Assembly (NCBI RefSeq): GCF_016756615.1
Contig: NZ_AP023262.1
Span: 4,031,501 to 4,095,500 of the forward strand
Length of the DNA stretch: 64,000 nt
DNA from: Mesorhizobium sp. L-8-3
Lineage (GTDB): Bacteria; Pseudomonadota; Alphaproteobacteria; Rhizobiales; Rhizobiaceae
Reading direction: 5' to 3'
Positions 9,353 to 18,092 of this stretch are shown here, in pieces. Both the position numbers and the translations under genes were made by a program. A model generated the notes under the pieces. It was not told the origin of the DNA and did no database searches. It saw only the letters and a program-made list of their open reading frames with translations. How positions within the stretch are numbered: the first letter of the stretch is position 1; every line of letters starts with the position of its first letter.

Positions 9353-12142
9353 ATGAACGAAGCCGTCAAAGCCACGAACATCCAGGGGCCCATCCTCGAG
9401 ATCGAGAATCTCTCCATCTCCTTCTTCACGCGGCGCGGCGAAATCCCGGCGGTGATGGATTTCTCCTGCTCGGTGATGCCGGGCGAAGCGATGGGCATCG
9501 TCGGCGAATCCGGCTGCGGCAAGTCGACAGTGTCGCTCGGCATCATGCGCGACCTGTCGAATGTCGGGAAGATCGTCGGCGGCCGCATCAGGTTCAAGGG
9601 CAAGGACATGGGCGACATGACCGACGAGGAGCTGCGCTCCGTCCGCGGCAATGAGATCGCCATGATCTACCAGGAGCCCATGGCCAGCCTCAACCCGGCG
9701 ATGAAGATCGGCCGGCAGCTCATGGAAGTGCCGATCCTGCACGACAAGACCTCCAAGGAGGAGGCCTACAACCGGGCGCTGGAAATGGTGCGCGCGGTGA
9801 AGCTGCCAGACCCCGAGCGCATGATGCGCTCCTATCCGCATCAGCTCTCCGGCGGCCAGCAGCAGCGTATCGTCATCGCCATGGCGTTGTTGTCGAAACC
9901 GTCCCTGCTGCTGCTCGACGAGCCGACGACGGCGCTCGACGTGACGGTGGAAGCCGGCATCGTCGAACTGGTGAAGGGGCTCGGCGAGAAGTTCGGCACG
10001 TCGATGATCTTCGTGTCGCACAATCTCGGCCTGATCCTGGAGACCTGCAACCGCATCACCGTCATGTATTCCGGCGAGGCGGTGGAGACCGGCTCGGTCG
10101 AGGATGTTTTCGACCGCATGCGCCACCCCTATACGCAGGGCCTGTTCCGCTCGATCCCGCTACCCGGCGCCGACAAGAATTCGCGCCCGCTGATCGCCAT
10201 TCCCGGCCAGCTGCCGCTGCCGCATGAGCGGCCGAAGGGATGCAATTTCGGCCCGCGCTGCCAGCATTTCGTCGAGGGCGTCTGCAATGCGGCCGAAATC
10301 CCCATGATACCGGTCGAGGGCCACACCGACCATTTCAGCCGCTGCGTGCGTTTCAACGAAATCGACTGGAGCGTGCTGCCGGAGGGCGCCCAGAAGAAGA
10401 GCGAACCGGTCAAGCCCGGCGCACCGGTGCTCAGGATCGACGACCTCAAGAAATACTACCGGGTCGCGGCCAACGAGATCTTCGGCGGCGGCGAAGGCCG
10501 TGTGGTCAAGGCGAACGAGGCGATCAGCTTCGAGGCGCGCGAATCCGAGACCGTGGCGATCGTCGGCGAATCCGGATGCGGGAAGTCGACCCTGGCCAAG
10601 GTGCTACTCGGCCTGGAGACGGCGAGCTCCGGCAGCGTTTCGCTCGGCAACAAGAACATCGAGTCGACCGGGATCGAGATGCGCGACGTCCAGACCATCT
10701 CGTCGATCCAGATGGTGTTCCAGAATCCTTTCGACACGCTCAATCCCAGCCACTCGGTGGGTTCGCAGATCATTCGTACGCTGGAGAAGTTCAAGATCGG
10801 CCGGACGGTGGCCGAGCGCAAGCAGCGCATGTTCGAACTGCTCGACCTCGTCAAGCTTCCGCGCGCCTTCGCCGAACGCATGCCGCGCCAGTTGTCGGGC
10901 GGGCAGAAGCAGCGCATCGGCGTGGCCCGCGCCTTCGCCGGCCAGGCCAAGGTCGTGGTCGCCGACGAGCCGGTCTCGGCGCTCGACGTGTCCGTCCAGG
11001 CTGCGGTCACCGAACTGCTGATGGACATCCAGCGCCAGAACAAGACGACGATGCTGTTCATCAGCCACGACCTGTCGGTCGTGCGCTACATCGCCGATCG
11101 CGTCGTCGTCATGTATCTCGGCCACATCGTGGAGCAGGGCACCACGGACCAGGTCTTCTCGCCGCCCTATCATCCCTACACCGAGGCGCTGCTATCGGCG
11201 ATCCCGATCGCCGATACGAGCGTGGTCAAGAAACACATCGTACTGGAGGGCGACATTCCCTCGGCGATGAACCCGCCGACCGGTTGCCCGTTCCAGACCC
11301 GCTGCCGCTACAAGCACCTCGTGCCGGATAATCTCTGCGAGACCGAGGTTCCGCCGCTGCGTGACCTCGGCGCGGGCCATCGCAGCCTGTGCTGGCTGTC
11401 CGACGAGATTCTCGCGGGCATGGAGCCGGTGATCAGCTTCGACAAGCCGGCCGATGCCGAGGCGCATGACATAGAGCCAAAGGATTCCCGGCCTGGCTCA
11501 GGCCCGGGCTTCGTCGGCGAACCGCCGCAACGCCCGCATGGCAAGACCGCCAGCGCCGAAGCCGATGCGGACGAGGAGGCGATCGAGGAACGTAAGGCAT
11601 CCGCGCGTGTGTGGCGCGACGAAATGCGGGAGGCGGTGGACGACAGCGGCGGCGTGTCCGAGCATGCGCCGTCGCAGGTCGCGCCCCAGATGCCCCTGCA
11701 AGTGGGCGAGGGCCGGCAGGCCGACGACGCCGATGTCCCCTCCGCCTTCGAGGGGAGGCCGGCAGCCTTCGCCGAGCTGCAGCCGGCTCCGACGAAAGCC
11801 GGGTCTCGCGCCGCACCCGCCCGACGCGATCAGGCAAAGGCGCGGAAGCCGAACGGTGCCGACGAGAAAGGTCGGCCGGCTGGGATAAGCAGGCCGGCGC
11901 GCCCGGACGATCTCAAGCTCATCGCCGGCGTCGGCCCGAAGATCGAGCAGACGCTCAACGGGCTCGGCATCTACACCTATGCCCAGATCGCCGCCTGGAA
12001 GAAAGTCGAGCGCGCCTGGGTCGATGCCCATCTCAATTTCCACGGCCGCATCGAGCGCGACGATTGGGTGCGCCAGGCCAAGGCGCTCGCCAAGGGCGGC
12101 GAGGCCGAATATGTGAAGGTGTTCGGCAAGAAGCCGCGTTAG
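9353..12142 (+). CDS. Dual ABC ATPase (DppD-DppF fusion) with C-terminal NuoE-like helix-hairpin-helix tail
   Basis: Cytoplasmic ATPase of the importer, 929 residues, with two complete nucleotide-binding domains in one chain. Walker A motifs GESGCGKS lie at 51-58 and 405-412, LSGGQ signatures at 165-169 and 514-518, and Walker B motifs are LLLLDEPTTALD and VVVADEPVSALD. Each half ends with an oligopeptide-transporter C-terminal motif containing the CxFxxRC-type pattern (GCNFGPRCQHF, GCPFQTRCRYK). Beyond residue 700 comes a charged, low-complexity linker of about 150 residues, then a compact 78-residue domain (852-929) starting DDLKLIAGVGPKIEQTLNGL and ending EAEYVKVFGKKPR. From memory this tail matches the C-terminal extension of rhizobial NuoE subunits. 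Start: ATG at 9353 with GGGGAGGG seven bases upstream. Confidence 0.93.
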   Translation: MNEAVKATNIQGPILEIENLSISFFTRRGEIPAVMDFSCSVMPGEAMGIVGESGCGKSTVSLGIMRDLSNVGKIVGGRIRFKGKDMGDMTDEELRSVRGNEIAMIYQEPMASLNPAMKIGRQLMEVPILHDKTSKEEAYNRALEMVRAVKLPDPERMMRSYPHQLSGGQQQRIVIAMALLSKPSLLLLDEPTTALDVTVEAGIVELVKGLGEKFGTSMIFVSHNLGLILETCNRITVMYSGEAVETGSVEDVFDRMRHPYTQGLFRSIPLPGADKNSRPLIAIPGQLPLPHERPKGCNFGPRCQHFVEGVCNAAEIPMIPVEGHTDHFSRCVRFNEIDWSVLPEGAQKKSEPVKPGAPVLRIDDLKKYYRVAANEIFGGGEGRVVKANEAISFEARESETVAIVGESGCGKSTLAKVLLGLETASSGSVSLGNKNIESTGIEMRDVQTISSIQMVFQNPFDTLNPSHSVGSQIIRTLEKFKIGRTVAERKQRMFELLDLVKLPRAFAERMPRQLSGGQKQRIGVARAFAGQAKVVVADEPVSALDVSVQAAVTELLMDIQRQNKTTMLFISHDLSVVRYIADRVVVMYLGHIVEQGTTDQVFSPPYHPYTEALLSAIPIADTSVVKKHIVLEGDIPSAMNPPTGCPFQTRCRYKHLVPDNLCETEVPPLRDLGAGHRSLCWLSDEILAGMEPVISFDKPADAEAHDIEPKDSRPGSGPGFVGEPPQRPHGKTASAEADADEEAIEERKASARVWRDEMREAVDDSGGVSEHAPSQVAPQMPLQVGEGRQADDADVPSAFEGRPAAFAELQPAPTKAGSRAAPARRDQAKARKPNGADEKGRPAGISRPARPDDLKLIAGVGPKIEQTLNGLGIYTYAQIAAWKKVERAWVDAHLNFHGRIERDDWVRQAKALAKGGEAEYVKVFGKKPR

Positions 12143-12420
12143 GAGGCCTTCGGCCCTAAGGAAACTTCGGAAAAAGCCGCTTCGCATTGGATTACTCCTC
12201 ACTGTCCTGCCGGACGCCCGGCCGGGTCCCCGCTGCTTCGCAGCGTCCCGGCGTTCGCTGGCCTTTCATCGTGCCACAGGCACGACGAATTCGCTCCGCG
12301 AACCGGCTGCTCACCCCGCAAGCAGGGAGAGAGCCGATGGGTCTACGCCTTCGCCAATCGCCGAGTTTTCCGATTGGCGAAATCCGAGCGGCCAGCCTCT
12401 CTCTCCCCGCTAGCCAGGCC
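12143..12420. other. Intergenic region with small palindromes, no gene seen
   Basis: No convincing coding frame. The stretch contains several short inverted repeats: GCTGCTTCGCAGC, CGTGCCACAGGCACG, and a hairpin TTCGCCAATCG/CGATTGGCGAA (12350-12360 with 12371-12381). None has a following T-run. It ends at the left boundary of the IS1182-type element. Confidence 0.5.
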
Positions 12421-14056
12421 GTGTGAGAACTGGACGGAGGCATAGCGTGGTGAGTGGTTTGGAAGTTGAGGCACGAGTTCATGCCCCCCTATGCTTGCGA
12501 GGACAGCAGGGTCTGGAGCAGCGCCGGCACACCCAGAATGTTCACCACCCGCTTCAGATTGTAGCCCAGGACGCTGAGCGCCAACTCGGACCTGGCCTTT
12601 TTCAGCCCGCGGACCAGGAACCGGGGATGGCCCATCATCCATTTGATGGTGCCGTAAGGGTGTTCGACCAGCATGCGCCGCTGCGCCATCCACTCGGGGT
12701 CGCTGATGGCGCGCCGGTGCATCGCCTCGCGCGCATCTTCATGGAAGTGGCGGATGATGGTGCGCTTGGCGGCCTGCGTGCACTTCGGCTTCAAGGCACA
12801 GTCCGCACAGGCCTTGGTCCCGTACTTCTTCTTCTGTTCCGTCCACGAGGTCTCCCGGTGGGTGAGCGTTTCGCCGGCCGGGCAGCGCCAGCTGTCGCTC
12901 TCGGCGTCGTAGCTGAACTGGTCGCGGGTGAAGTACTCTTTGCCTTCCGGGTTAACGGTTTCGGCCCGCGGCACGATGGCGGTGATGCCGTCGTCCTCGC
13001 AGCGCTGGCCGTGCTCGCCGTTCGAATAGCCGGCATCGGCCACCACCGTTACCTTGTCACCGTCCACGGCTTCGCGGCCGGCCACCGCCATCGGGTGGAG
13101 CTGGCACTGGTCGTTGCCGTCATTGGTCAGGTCGAAGGCAACCACCAGCTTGTGTTTTGCGTCGACCACGGTCTGCGCGTTGTAGGCCACCTGATGGCCG
13201 TGCCGAGCCGTGCGCATCAGCTTGGCCTCGGGCTCGGTGCGAACCCACTGGCTCAACCCGCGTCCGGCCAAAGCCTCGGCCTGCTGCTGGATCTGCTCGC
13301 GGCGCGCCCGCAAGGCCGCCACCGCCGCCGCAACGTCCACGCCATCCGTCTGCGCCGCGCGCTCGTCCCGGTCGGCTTCGTCCATCTGCGCAAGATAGGC
13401 GGCAATCTTGCGATCCACGGCCGCCGTCGCCTTCTCCAGTTCCTTGGCCGTCACCACCTGCTTGCGGCTCGCCACCGCATCGATCTTGGTCCCGTCGATC
13501 GCAAGCAACGTGCCGCCGACCAGCGCCTGCTCCCGGCAGAAGCGCACGAAGGCCCGGCACACCCCAACGATCGCTTCCGGATGATCCTTGCGGAAATCCG
13601 CAATCGTCTTGAAGGCCGGCGCCGCGCGATGGGTGAGCCACATCACTTCAATGTTGCGCCGCGCTTCCGCCGCAAGCCGGCGGCTCGACCGCACCTGGTT
13701 CTGGTAGCCGTACACATAAAGCTTCAACAAATCGCCCGGATCGTAGGGTGGCCGGCCCGTGGCCTCGGGAACAACCTTGGAGAAACCGAGCTGCGCCAGA
13801 TCGAGGCTGTCGACGAAGGCATCGATGACCCGCACCGGATGATCGGCACCGACCGCCTCGTCCAAGGTTTCCGGGAACAAGCTCGTTTGCTCCCGCGACT
13901 GGCCTGTCATATGCGCCATTTCGGCCTCGTCTCAAACTACCAAAAATCCGGCAAATCACTGCTTTGGATCAACAATTTGAATCCGATCCAGGTTGATTTG
14001 GGAAGCCCAAGATGCTCCTCGACACATCAAAAAAACCAATGCCCGAGTTTTCACAC
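12421..14056 (-). mobile_element. IS1182-family insertion sequence, apparently complete
   Basis: The element is about 1,636 bp and carries one transposase gene on the minus strand. The terminal inverted repeats begin GTGTGAGAACTGG (left, 12421) and GTGTGAAAACTCG (right, read from 14056 inwards), 11 of 13 identical. The transposase frame is intact, so the element could be active. The right-hand noncoding part (13920-14056) holds the transposase promoter region. Confidence 0.85.
12489..13919 (-). CDS. IS1182-family transposase
   Basis: DDE transposase of 476 residues, normal full length for the IS1182 family. Starting from the ATG at 13919, an N-terminal DUF772-type region (PYDPGDLLKLYVYGYQNQVR near residue 60) is followed by the catalytic core: Asp in LLAIDGTKID near 144, Asp in VVADAGYSNG near 295, and Glu in LVEHPYGTIKWMMG near 423. 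A zinc-finger-like C-x2-C-x5-C stretch (CADCALKPKC) lies around 383-392. No frameshift or internal stop is present. It acts on the element ends at 12421 and 14056. Confidence 0.95.
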   Translation of the reverse strand: MAHMTGQSREQTSLFPETLDEAVGADHPVRVIDAFVDSLDLAQLGFSKVVPEATGRPPYDPGDLLKLYVYGYQNQVRSSRRLAAEARRNIEVMWLTHRAAPAFKTIADFRKDHPEAIVGVCRAFVRFCREQALVGGTLLAIDGTKIDAVASRKQVVTAKELEKATAAVDRKIAAYLAQMDEADRDERAAQTDGVDVAAAVAALRARREQIQQQAEALAGRGLSQWVRTEPEAKLMRTARHGHQVAYNAQTVVDAKHKLVVAFDLTNDGNDQCQLHPMAVAGREAVDGDKVTVVADAGYSNGEHGQRCEDDGITAIVPRAETVNPEGKEYFTRDQFSYDAESDSWRCPAGETLTHRETSWTEQKKKYGTKACADCALKPKCTQAAKRTIIRHFHEDAREAMHRRAISDPEWMAQRRMLVEHPYGTIKWMMGHPRFLVRGLKKARSELALSVLGYNLKRVVNILGVPALLQTLLSSQA

Positions 14057-14074
14057 GGCCTGTAGCGGGGAGAG

Positions 14075-14363
14075 ATGTCCGACAGTGAGGGGCAACCAAG
14101 AGGCGGCAGCACCGCATCTCGCCAGATCTTGGTCGAAGCGCTTCCAGTCAATATTGGGCGCCGCCCGGAAGGCCGCCCCGACGAATGAGCGTGGAGGCGT
14201 CTGCGTCCGGCGCCATTGATTTAAGTCGAGTTTGCCGTACATGTTTTACGCCGCTGGATGGCGGCAGCAATCACAAGTTGGAACGATTCCAAGCCATTGT
14301 GCTTGCAACGCGAGTTTTTGCGTCTAAACGACGGCTGCAAACAGGTCGTTCAGGCGAGGATGG
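14075..14363. other. Intergenic region right of the IS, no gene seen
   Basis: Apart from the right half of the palindromic target and the following GATGTCCGACAGTGAGGGG, which resembles one arm of a rhizobial palindromic repeat, no feature was recognised. A 60-codon minus-strand frame exists but has no start signal and no recognised family. Confidence 0.4.
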
Positions 14364-16160
14364 GTGCGCGTCGACATGGGTGAGCTTCTGAAGCGCTTCG
14401 CTTCCTATTACCGTCCGCATCGCGCCCTCTTCGTGCTGGATTTCTCCAGCGCCGTGGCGGCAGGGCTGCTTGAGCTGGCCTTTCCCGTCGCGGTCACGAT
14501 GTTCATCGACAAACTCCTGCCGACCGGCCAGCTGGGTATCATCGCGCTCGCCGCAACGGGACTTCTCGTCATCTACCTGCTCAATGCGGGCCTGCAGGTG
14601 ATCGTCACCTATTGGGGCCACATGCTCGGCATCAAGATCGAGACCGAGATGCGCAGGAAGGCCTTCGATCATCTCCAGAAGCTTTCCTTCGGTTTCTTCG
14701 ACAACAGGAAAACCGGCCATCTGGTGGCGGGACTCACAAAGGATCTGGAGGAGATTGGCGAGGTAGCCCATCACGGGCCGGAAGACCTGTTCATCGCGGT
14801 GATGACACTGATCGGAGCCTTCGCGCTGATGCTGTGGGTTCATGTGCCGCTCGCTCTGATCACAGCGCTCGTCGTGCCGCCGACGGCCTATGTCACGACG
14901 CGCTACGGAACGCAGATGACCGCAACCTGGCACGCGATCTATGGAAGGGTGGCGGATTTCAACGCCCGCATCGAGGAGAATGTCGGCGGCATCCGCGTCG
15001 TGCAGGCCTTCGCCAACGAGGATCATGAGCGGCGGCTGTTTGCCGAAAGCAATGCGGGATAGTTCAAGACCAAGCTCGACGCCTACAGGGTGATGGCGCT
15101 TTCCATGTCGCTGTCCTACCTCTCGATGCGTTTCGTGCAGGTGGTCGTCATGCTGGCGGGAGCCTGGTTCGTCGTACGCGGCGAGCTTTCGGCGGGCGGC
15201 TTCGTCGGCTTCCTTTTGCTCGTCGGCCTGTTCTTCCGGCCGCTTGAAAAGATCAACTCCGTCATCGAAACCTATCCGAAGGGCATTGCAGGCTTCCAGC
15301 GCTACACGCGTTTCCTCGACACGCAGCCCGACATCGCCGACCGGAAGGGCGCAGTCGACGTGGGACGACTGCGTGGCGAGATCGAGTACCGCGACGTGCG
15401 CTTCGGCTACCGACCAGACAGGCCGGTTTTCGACTGCCTGGACCTTTCGATCCACGCAGGCGAGACGGTCGCTTTTGTCGGTCCTTCCGGAGCAGGCAAG
15501 ACGACGATCTGCTCGCTGCTGCCGCGTTTCTATGAAATTGCCGGCGGTGCGATCATGATCGACGGCATCGATATCAGGGATATGGCGCTCAAATCTCTGC
15601 GCTCGAACATCGGCATCGTGCAGCAGGACGTTTTCCTGTTCGCGGGAACGATCCGCGATAACATCGCCTATGGCCGCCTGGATGCGACGGATGCGGAAAT
15701 CGTCGACGCAGCGCGTCGCGCGAGGCTCGAGGGCGTGATTGCCGGCCTGCCTGCGGGCCTCGATACCCCGATAGGCGAACGCGGCGTGAAGCTCTCGGGC
15801 GGCCAGAAGCAGCGACTGGCCATAGCGCGAATCTTCCTGAAGAACCCGCCGATCCTGATCCTCGACGAGGCCACGTCGGCACTCGACACCGAGACCGAAC
15901 GAGCGATCCAGCAGGCGCTTTCCGAACTGGCGCAAGGGCGGACCACCCTGGTGATCGCGCACAGGCTGGCGACGATCGCCAATGCCGACCGTATTTTCGT
16001 TGTCGACGAGGGCCGGATCGTCGAGCGCGGCAGCCACGCCGAGTTGCTCGAGCAAAAGGGCAGCCGCTACGGCAGGCTTCACGCGGCGCAGGCCGGCAGC
16101 GGAAGTGGCGGCCGCGGCGCCACGCATCGCGGAACGCAAGCTACACCGAAGGGAGAATAA
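14364..16160 (+). pseudogene. MsbA-like ABC exporter (membrane domain plus ATPase) interrupted by an in-frame TAG
   Basis: A single reading frame encodes a half-size ABC exporter of about 598 codons, broken only by TAG at 15060-15062. Codons 1-232 give the first part of the six-helix membrane domain (RPHRALFVLDFSSAVAAGLL). After the TAG the same frame continues with FKTKLDAYRVMALSMS and runs through the complete ATPase: Walker A GPSGAGKTT, signature LSGGQKQRLAIARIFL, Walker B ILILDEATSALD and H-loop VIAHRLAT. Such proteins flip lipids or export drugs and peptides as homodimers. The start may be GTG 14364 or ATG 14376. As written it yields a 232-residue fragment and possibly a second product from an internal ATG (15090 or 15093) lacking the first helices, which is unlikely to work. 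A sequencing error at 15060 cannot be excluded. Confidence 0.8.
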
Positions 16161-16215
16161 GCAGCGACAAATCGCTGCCCGATCCTTGCCGGTCGACACT
16201 CCCGGCCGGACATGC

Positions 16216-16305
16216 TCAGAAGCCGCAACGGCGCAGCGGTGCGGTGTGGCCTTGCGCCGTCTTCCCGGTGTCTCGTGCGCAGCGCTCCAGGCTGATGACG
16301 CCACG
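16216..16305 (-). pseudogene. Relic of a lytic transglycosylase lipoprotein C-terminus
   Basis: Read on the minus strand, the last 25 or so codons before a TGA at 16216-16218 give a tail of the form RCARDTGKTAQGHTAPLRRC followed by Gly-Phe. The intact transglycosylase gene at 35502-36089 ends RYARDTEKMAQRYATQLRRC followed by Gly-Ser. The DNA is also visibly alike (both contain AGCCGCA/GCGGCGCAG followed by CGGTGTC and CGTGCG). No upstream remainder with an open frame was found, so only the 3' end survives. It lies between the broken exporter and the monooxygenase gene, in an otherwise empty 370-bp gap. Confidence 0.6.
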
Positions 16306-16533
16306 AACGGGCAAGTCGAGGGCATGGCCGAACTTCCATGTCCGGTCGGTCGTGCGCACGCGGCAGCACAGCACCCGGATCGAAACTCCTCATCGATTTC
16401 CTCGACCGATCCGCCTGTTGTCGCCTGAAATCAAAAAATATGCATGCGCTGCAAGGAAGCGGGGCGCTGGAAGTGGCATGCCGATCCAGGGGGAGGCGAT
16501 GGCTGCCCCGGTCAGGTACAGGAGCCGCGACAG

Positions 16534-18048
16534 ATGAAGCACGAGACCTTTGCCGAAGCCCTTCGCGGCACAGCTGCCCCAACCCGGGAGGTCGACCTGC
16601 TCGTCGTCGGCGCCGGCTTCGCCGGCATGCTTGCCGCGATCGAGGCCAGGCGCCGCGGTATCGATGATGTCCTTGTCATCGAAAAGGGCGACGACTTCGG
16701 CGGCTGCTGGCGCGAGAACACCTACCCCGGCGTTGCCTGTGATATCCCTTCGCACCTTTATTCGTTCCGCCGCAATCCTAGCTGCGACTGGTCGCGTACC
16801 TACTCGCCCGGCGCCGAGATCTTCGCCTATGCGCAGCGGATCGCACGCGAGGAGGGGCTCTACGAGCGGACCCTTTTCGGCAAGACCATGACATCGGCCG
16901 ACTGGGACGCCGGGTCCCGTCGCTGGAAGGTGCGCACCGCGGAAGGCGACCTCTTCGTCGCGCGGGCGCTTGCCTCGGCCACCGGGCCTTTGCATCAGGT
17001 CAAGCTGCCTGAAATTCCCGGCCTCGACGGCTTTGCCGGCACAGCGTTCCATTCCGCCGAATGGCGTCACGACGTGGATCTCCCGGGCAAGCGCGTGGTC
17101 GTCATCGGCACCGGCGCGAGCGCCATCCAGTTCGTTCCCGAGATCGCCAAGGTCGCGGGGAAGGTAGCGGTCATCCAGCGGTCGGCGCCTTACGTGGTTC
17201 CACGTCACGACCGGACGATCCCCGACTGGCTGCGCTGGGCCTACCGCAACCTGCCCGGCCTTCGGGCGCTGCGCCGGACCGTACATTATTATCTCGATGT
17301 GGAGCTGAAAAAGGGGATATTCACCGGCGCCGGGCATCTGCGGAAGGCGGCGACGAAGCAAGCACTCGGCAATATCGATAGGTCGATCAAGGACCCGGTA
17401 CTCCGCGCCAAGCTGGTGCCCGACTACGAGATCGGCTGCAAGCGCGTCCTCATCTCGGATGACTGGTACCCGGCGCTGGCCCGCTCGAACGTCGCGGTTG
17501 AGACCGCGGGCGTTGCAGAGGTCCGCGCCGACCGCGTGGTGCTGCGCGACGGCACCGAGATCCCGGCCGACGTCATCGTCTTCGGCACCGGTTTCCACGT
17601 CAACGAGGCGTTGATGGCACTGCCGGTGCGAGGCCGCGACGGCAGGTCGCTGCGGGACGCGTGGACCGCGATCGACGGCTCGATCGGCGCCTATTTCGGG
17701 GGCACCGTCCCAGGCTTCCCGAACTTCTTCCTGGTCCACGGACCGCGCACCGGATCGGGCTGGATTTCCGCACTGCTGATGATCGAGAGCTCGGTCGAGC
17801 ACTTCACCCGTGTGCTGACCGAGGCCTGGGGCCGGGGCATCGACGCGATCGAGCCGAGGCTCGACGCCTATAACGAGCTTACCGCCGAACTCGATGCCCG
17901 CGTCGAGGGCATGGTCTGGAACCGGGGCGGCTGCGCGTCCTGGTATCTCGACGCCAGCGGTCGCAACCGTCTCACCTGGCCGGGCAGCCACACCGACTTC
18001 GACCGGCGCCACCGGGCGGCCGGCCTCGAAGGCTACGAGCTCGCCTGA
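16534..18048 (+). CDS. Flavin-containing monooxygenase of the Baeyer-Villiger type
   Basis: NADPH- and FAD-dependent oxygenase of 504 residues, predicted to insert oxygen into a ketone or oxidise a soft heteroatom. Two Rossmann motifs are visible: GAGFAG at 26-31 for FAD and GTGASA at 192-197 for NADPH. Between them lies the type I Baeyer-Villiger fingerprint FxGxxxHxxxW as FAGTAFHSAEW (167-177), and FGGCWRENTYPGVACDIPSH near 60-80 is typical of the family. I chose the ATG at 16534 because GGAG sits 9 bases upstream; the frame is open earlier. It converges on an AraC regulator gene 44 bp away, which is the obvious candidate regulator. The substrate is unknown. Confidence 0.9.
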   Translation: MKHETFAEALRGTAAPTREVDLLVVGAGFAGMLAAIEARRRGIDDVLVIEKGDDFGGCWRENTYPGVACDIPSHLYSFRRNPSCDWSRTYSPGAEIFAYAQRIAREEGLYERTLFGKTMTSADWDAGSRRWKVRTAEGDLFVARALASATGPLHQVKLPEIPGLDGFAGTAFHSAEWRHDVDLPGKRVVVIGTGASAIQFVPEIAKVAGKVAVIQRSAPYVVPRHDRTIPDWLRWAYRNLPGLRALRRTVHYYLDVELKKGIFTGAGHLRKAATKQALGNIDRSIKDPVLRAKLVPDYEIGCKRVLISDDWYPALARSNVAVETAGVAEVRADRVVLRDGTEIPADVIVFGTGFHVNEALMALPVRGRDGRSLRDAWTAIDGSIGAYFGGTVPGFPNFFLVHGPRTGSGWISALLMIESSVEHFTRVLTEAWGRGIDAIEPRLDAYNELTAELDARVEGMVWNRGGCASWYLDASGRNRLTWPGSHTDFDRRHRAAGLEGYELA

Positions 18049-18092
18049 CACGTCGCGTGGCCGCCATGGTCGTGTGCGACCACGGTGCCGGG

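Larger units (their letters stand above)
12401..14074. repeat. Palindromic target of the IS1182-type insertion (two halves)
   Basis: The 20 bases left of the insertion (12401-12420, CTCTCCCCGCTAGCCAGGCC) and the 18 bases to its right (14057-14074, GGCCTGTAGCGGGGAGAG) are reverse complements of each other apart from a GC dinucleotide missing on the right. With the element and one GGCC copy removed, the flanks form one imperfect palindrome with the insertion at its centre. GGCC may be a 4-bp target duplication, but because it is itself palindromic this cannot be proven from one copy. Confidence 0.7.

Noticed and set aside
12423-14219. 598-codon plus-strand frame across the IS1182-type element
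   Set aside because: It is the mirror of the transposase gene and runs through both element ends without family motifs.
14364-16160. TAG in the exporter gene as a pyrrolysine codon, prompted by the MttB-family gene in the window
   Set aside because: No pyl genes were seen, the MttB-family gene itself has no in-frame TAG, and exporters do not use pyrrolysine. Nonsense mutation or sequencing error is simpler.
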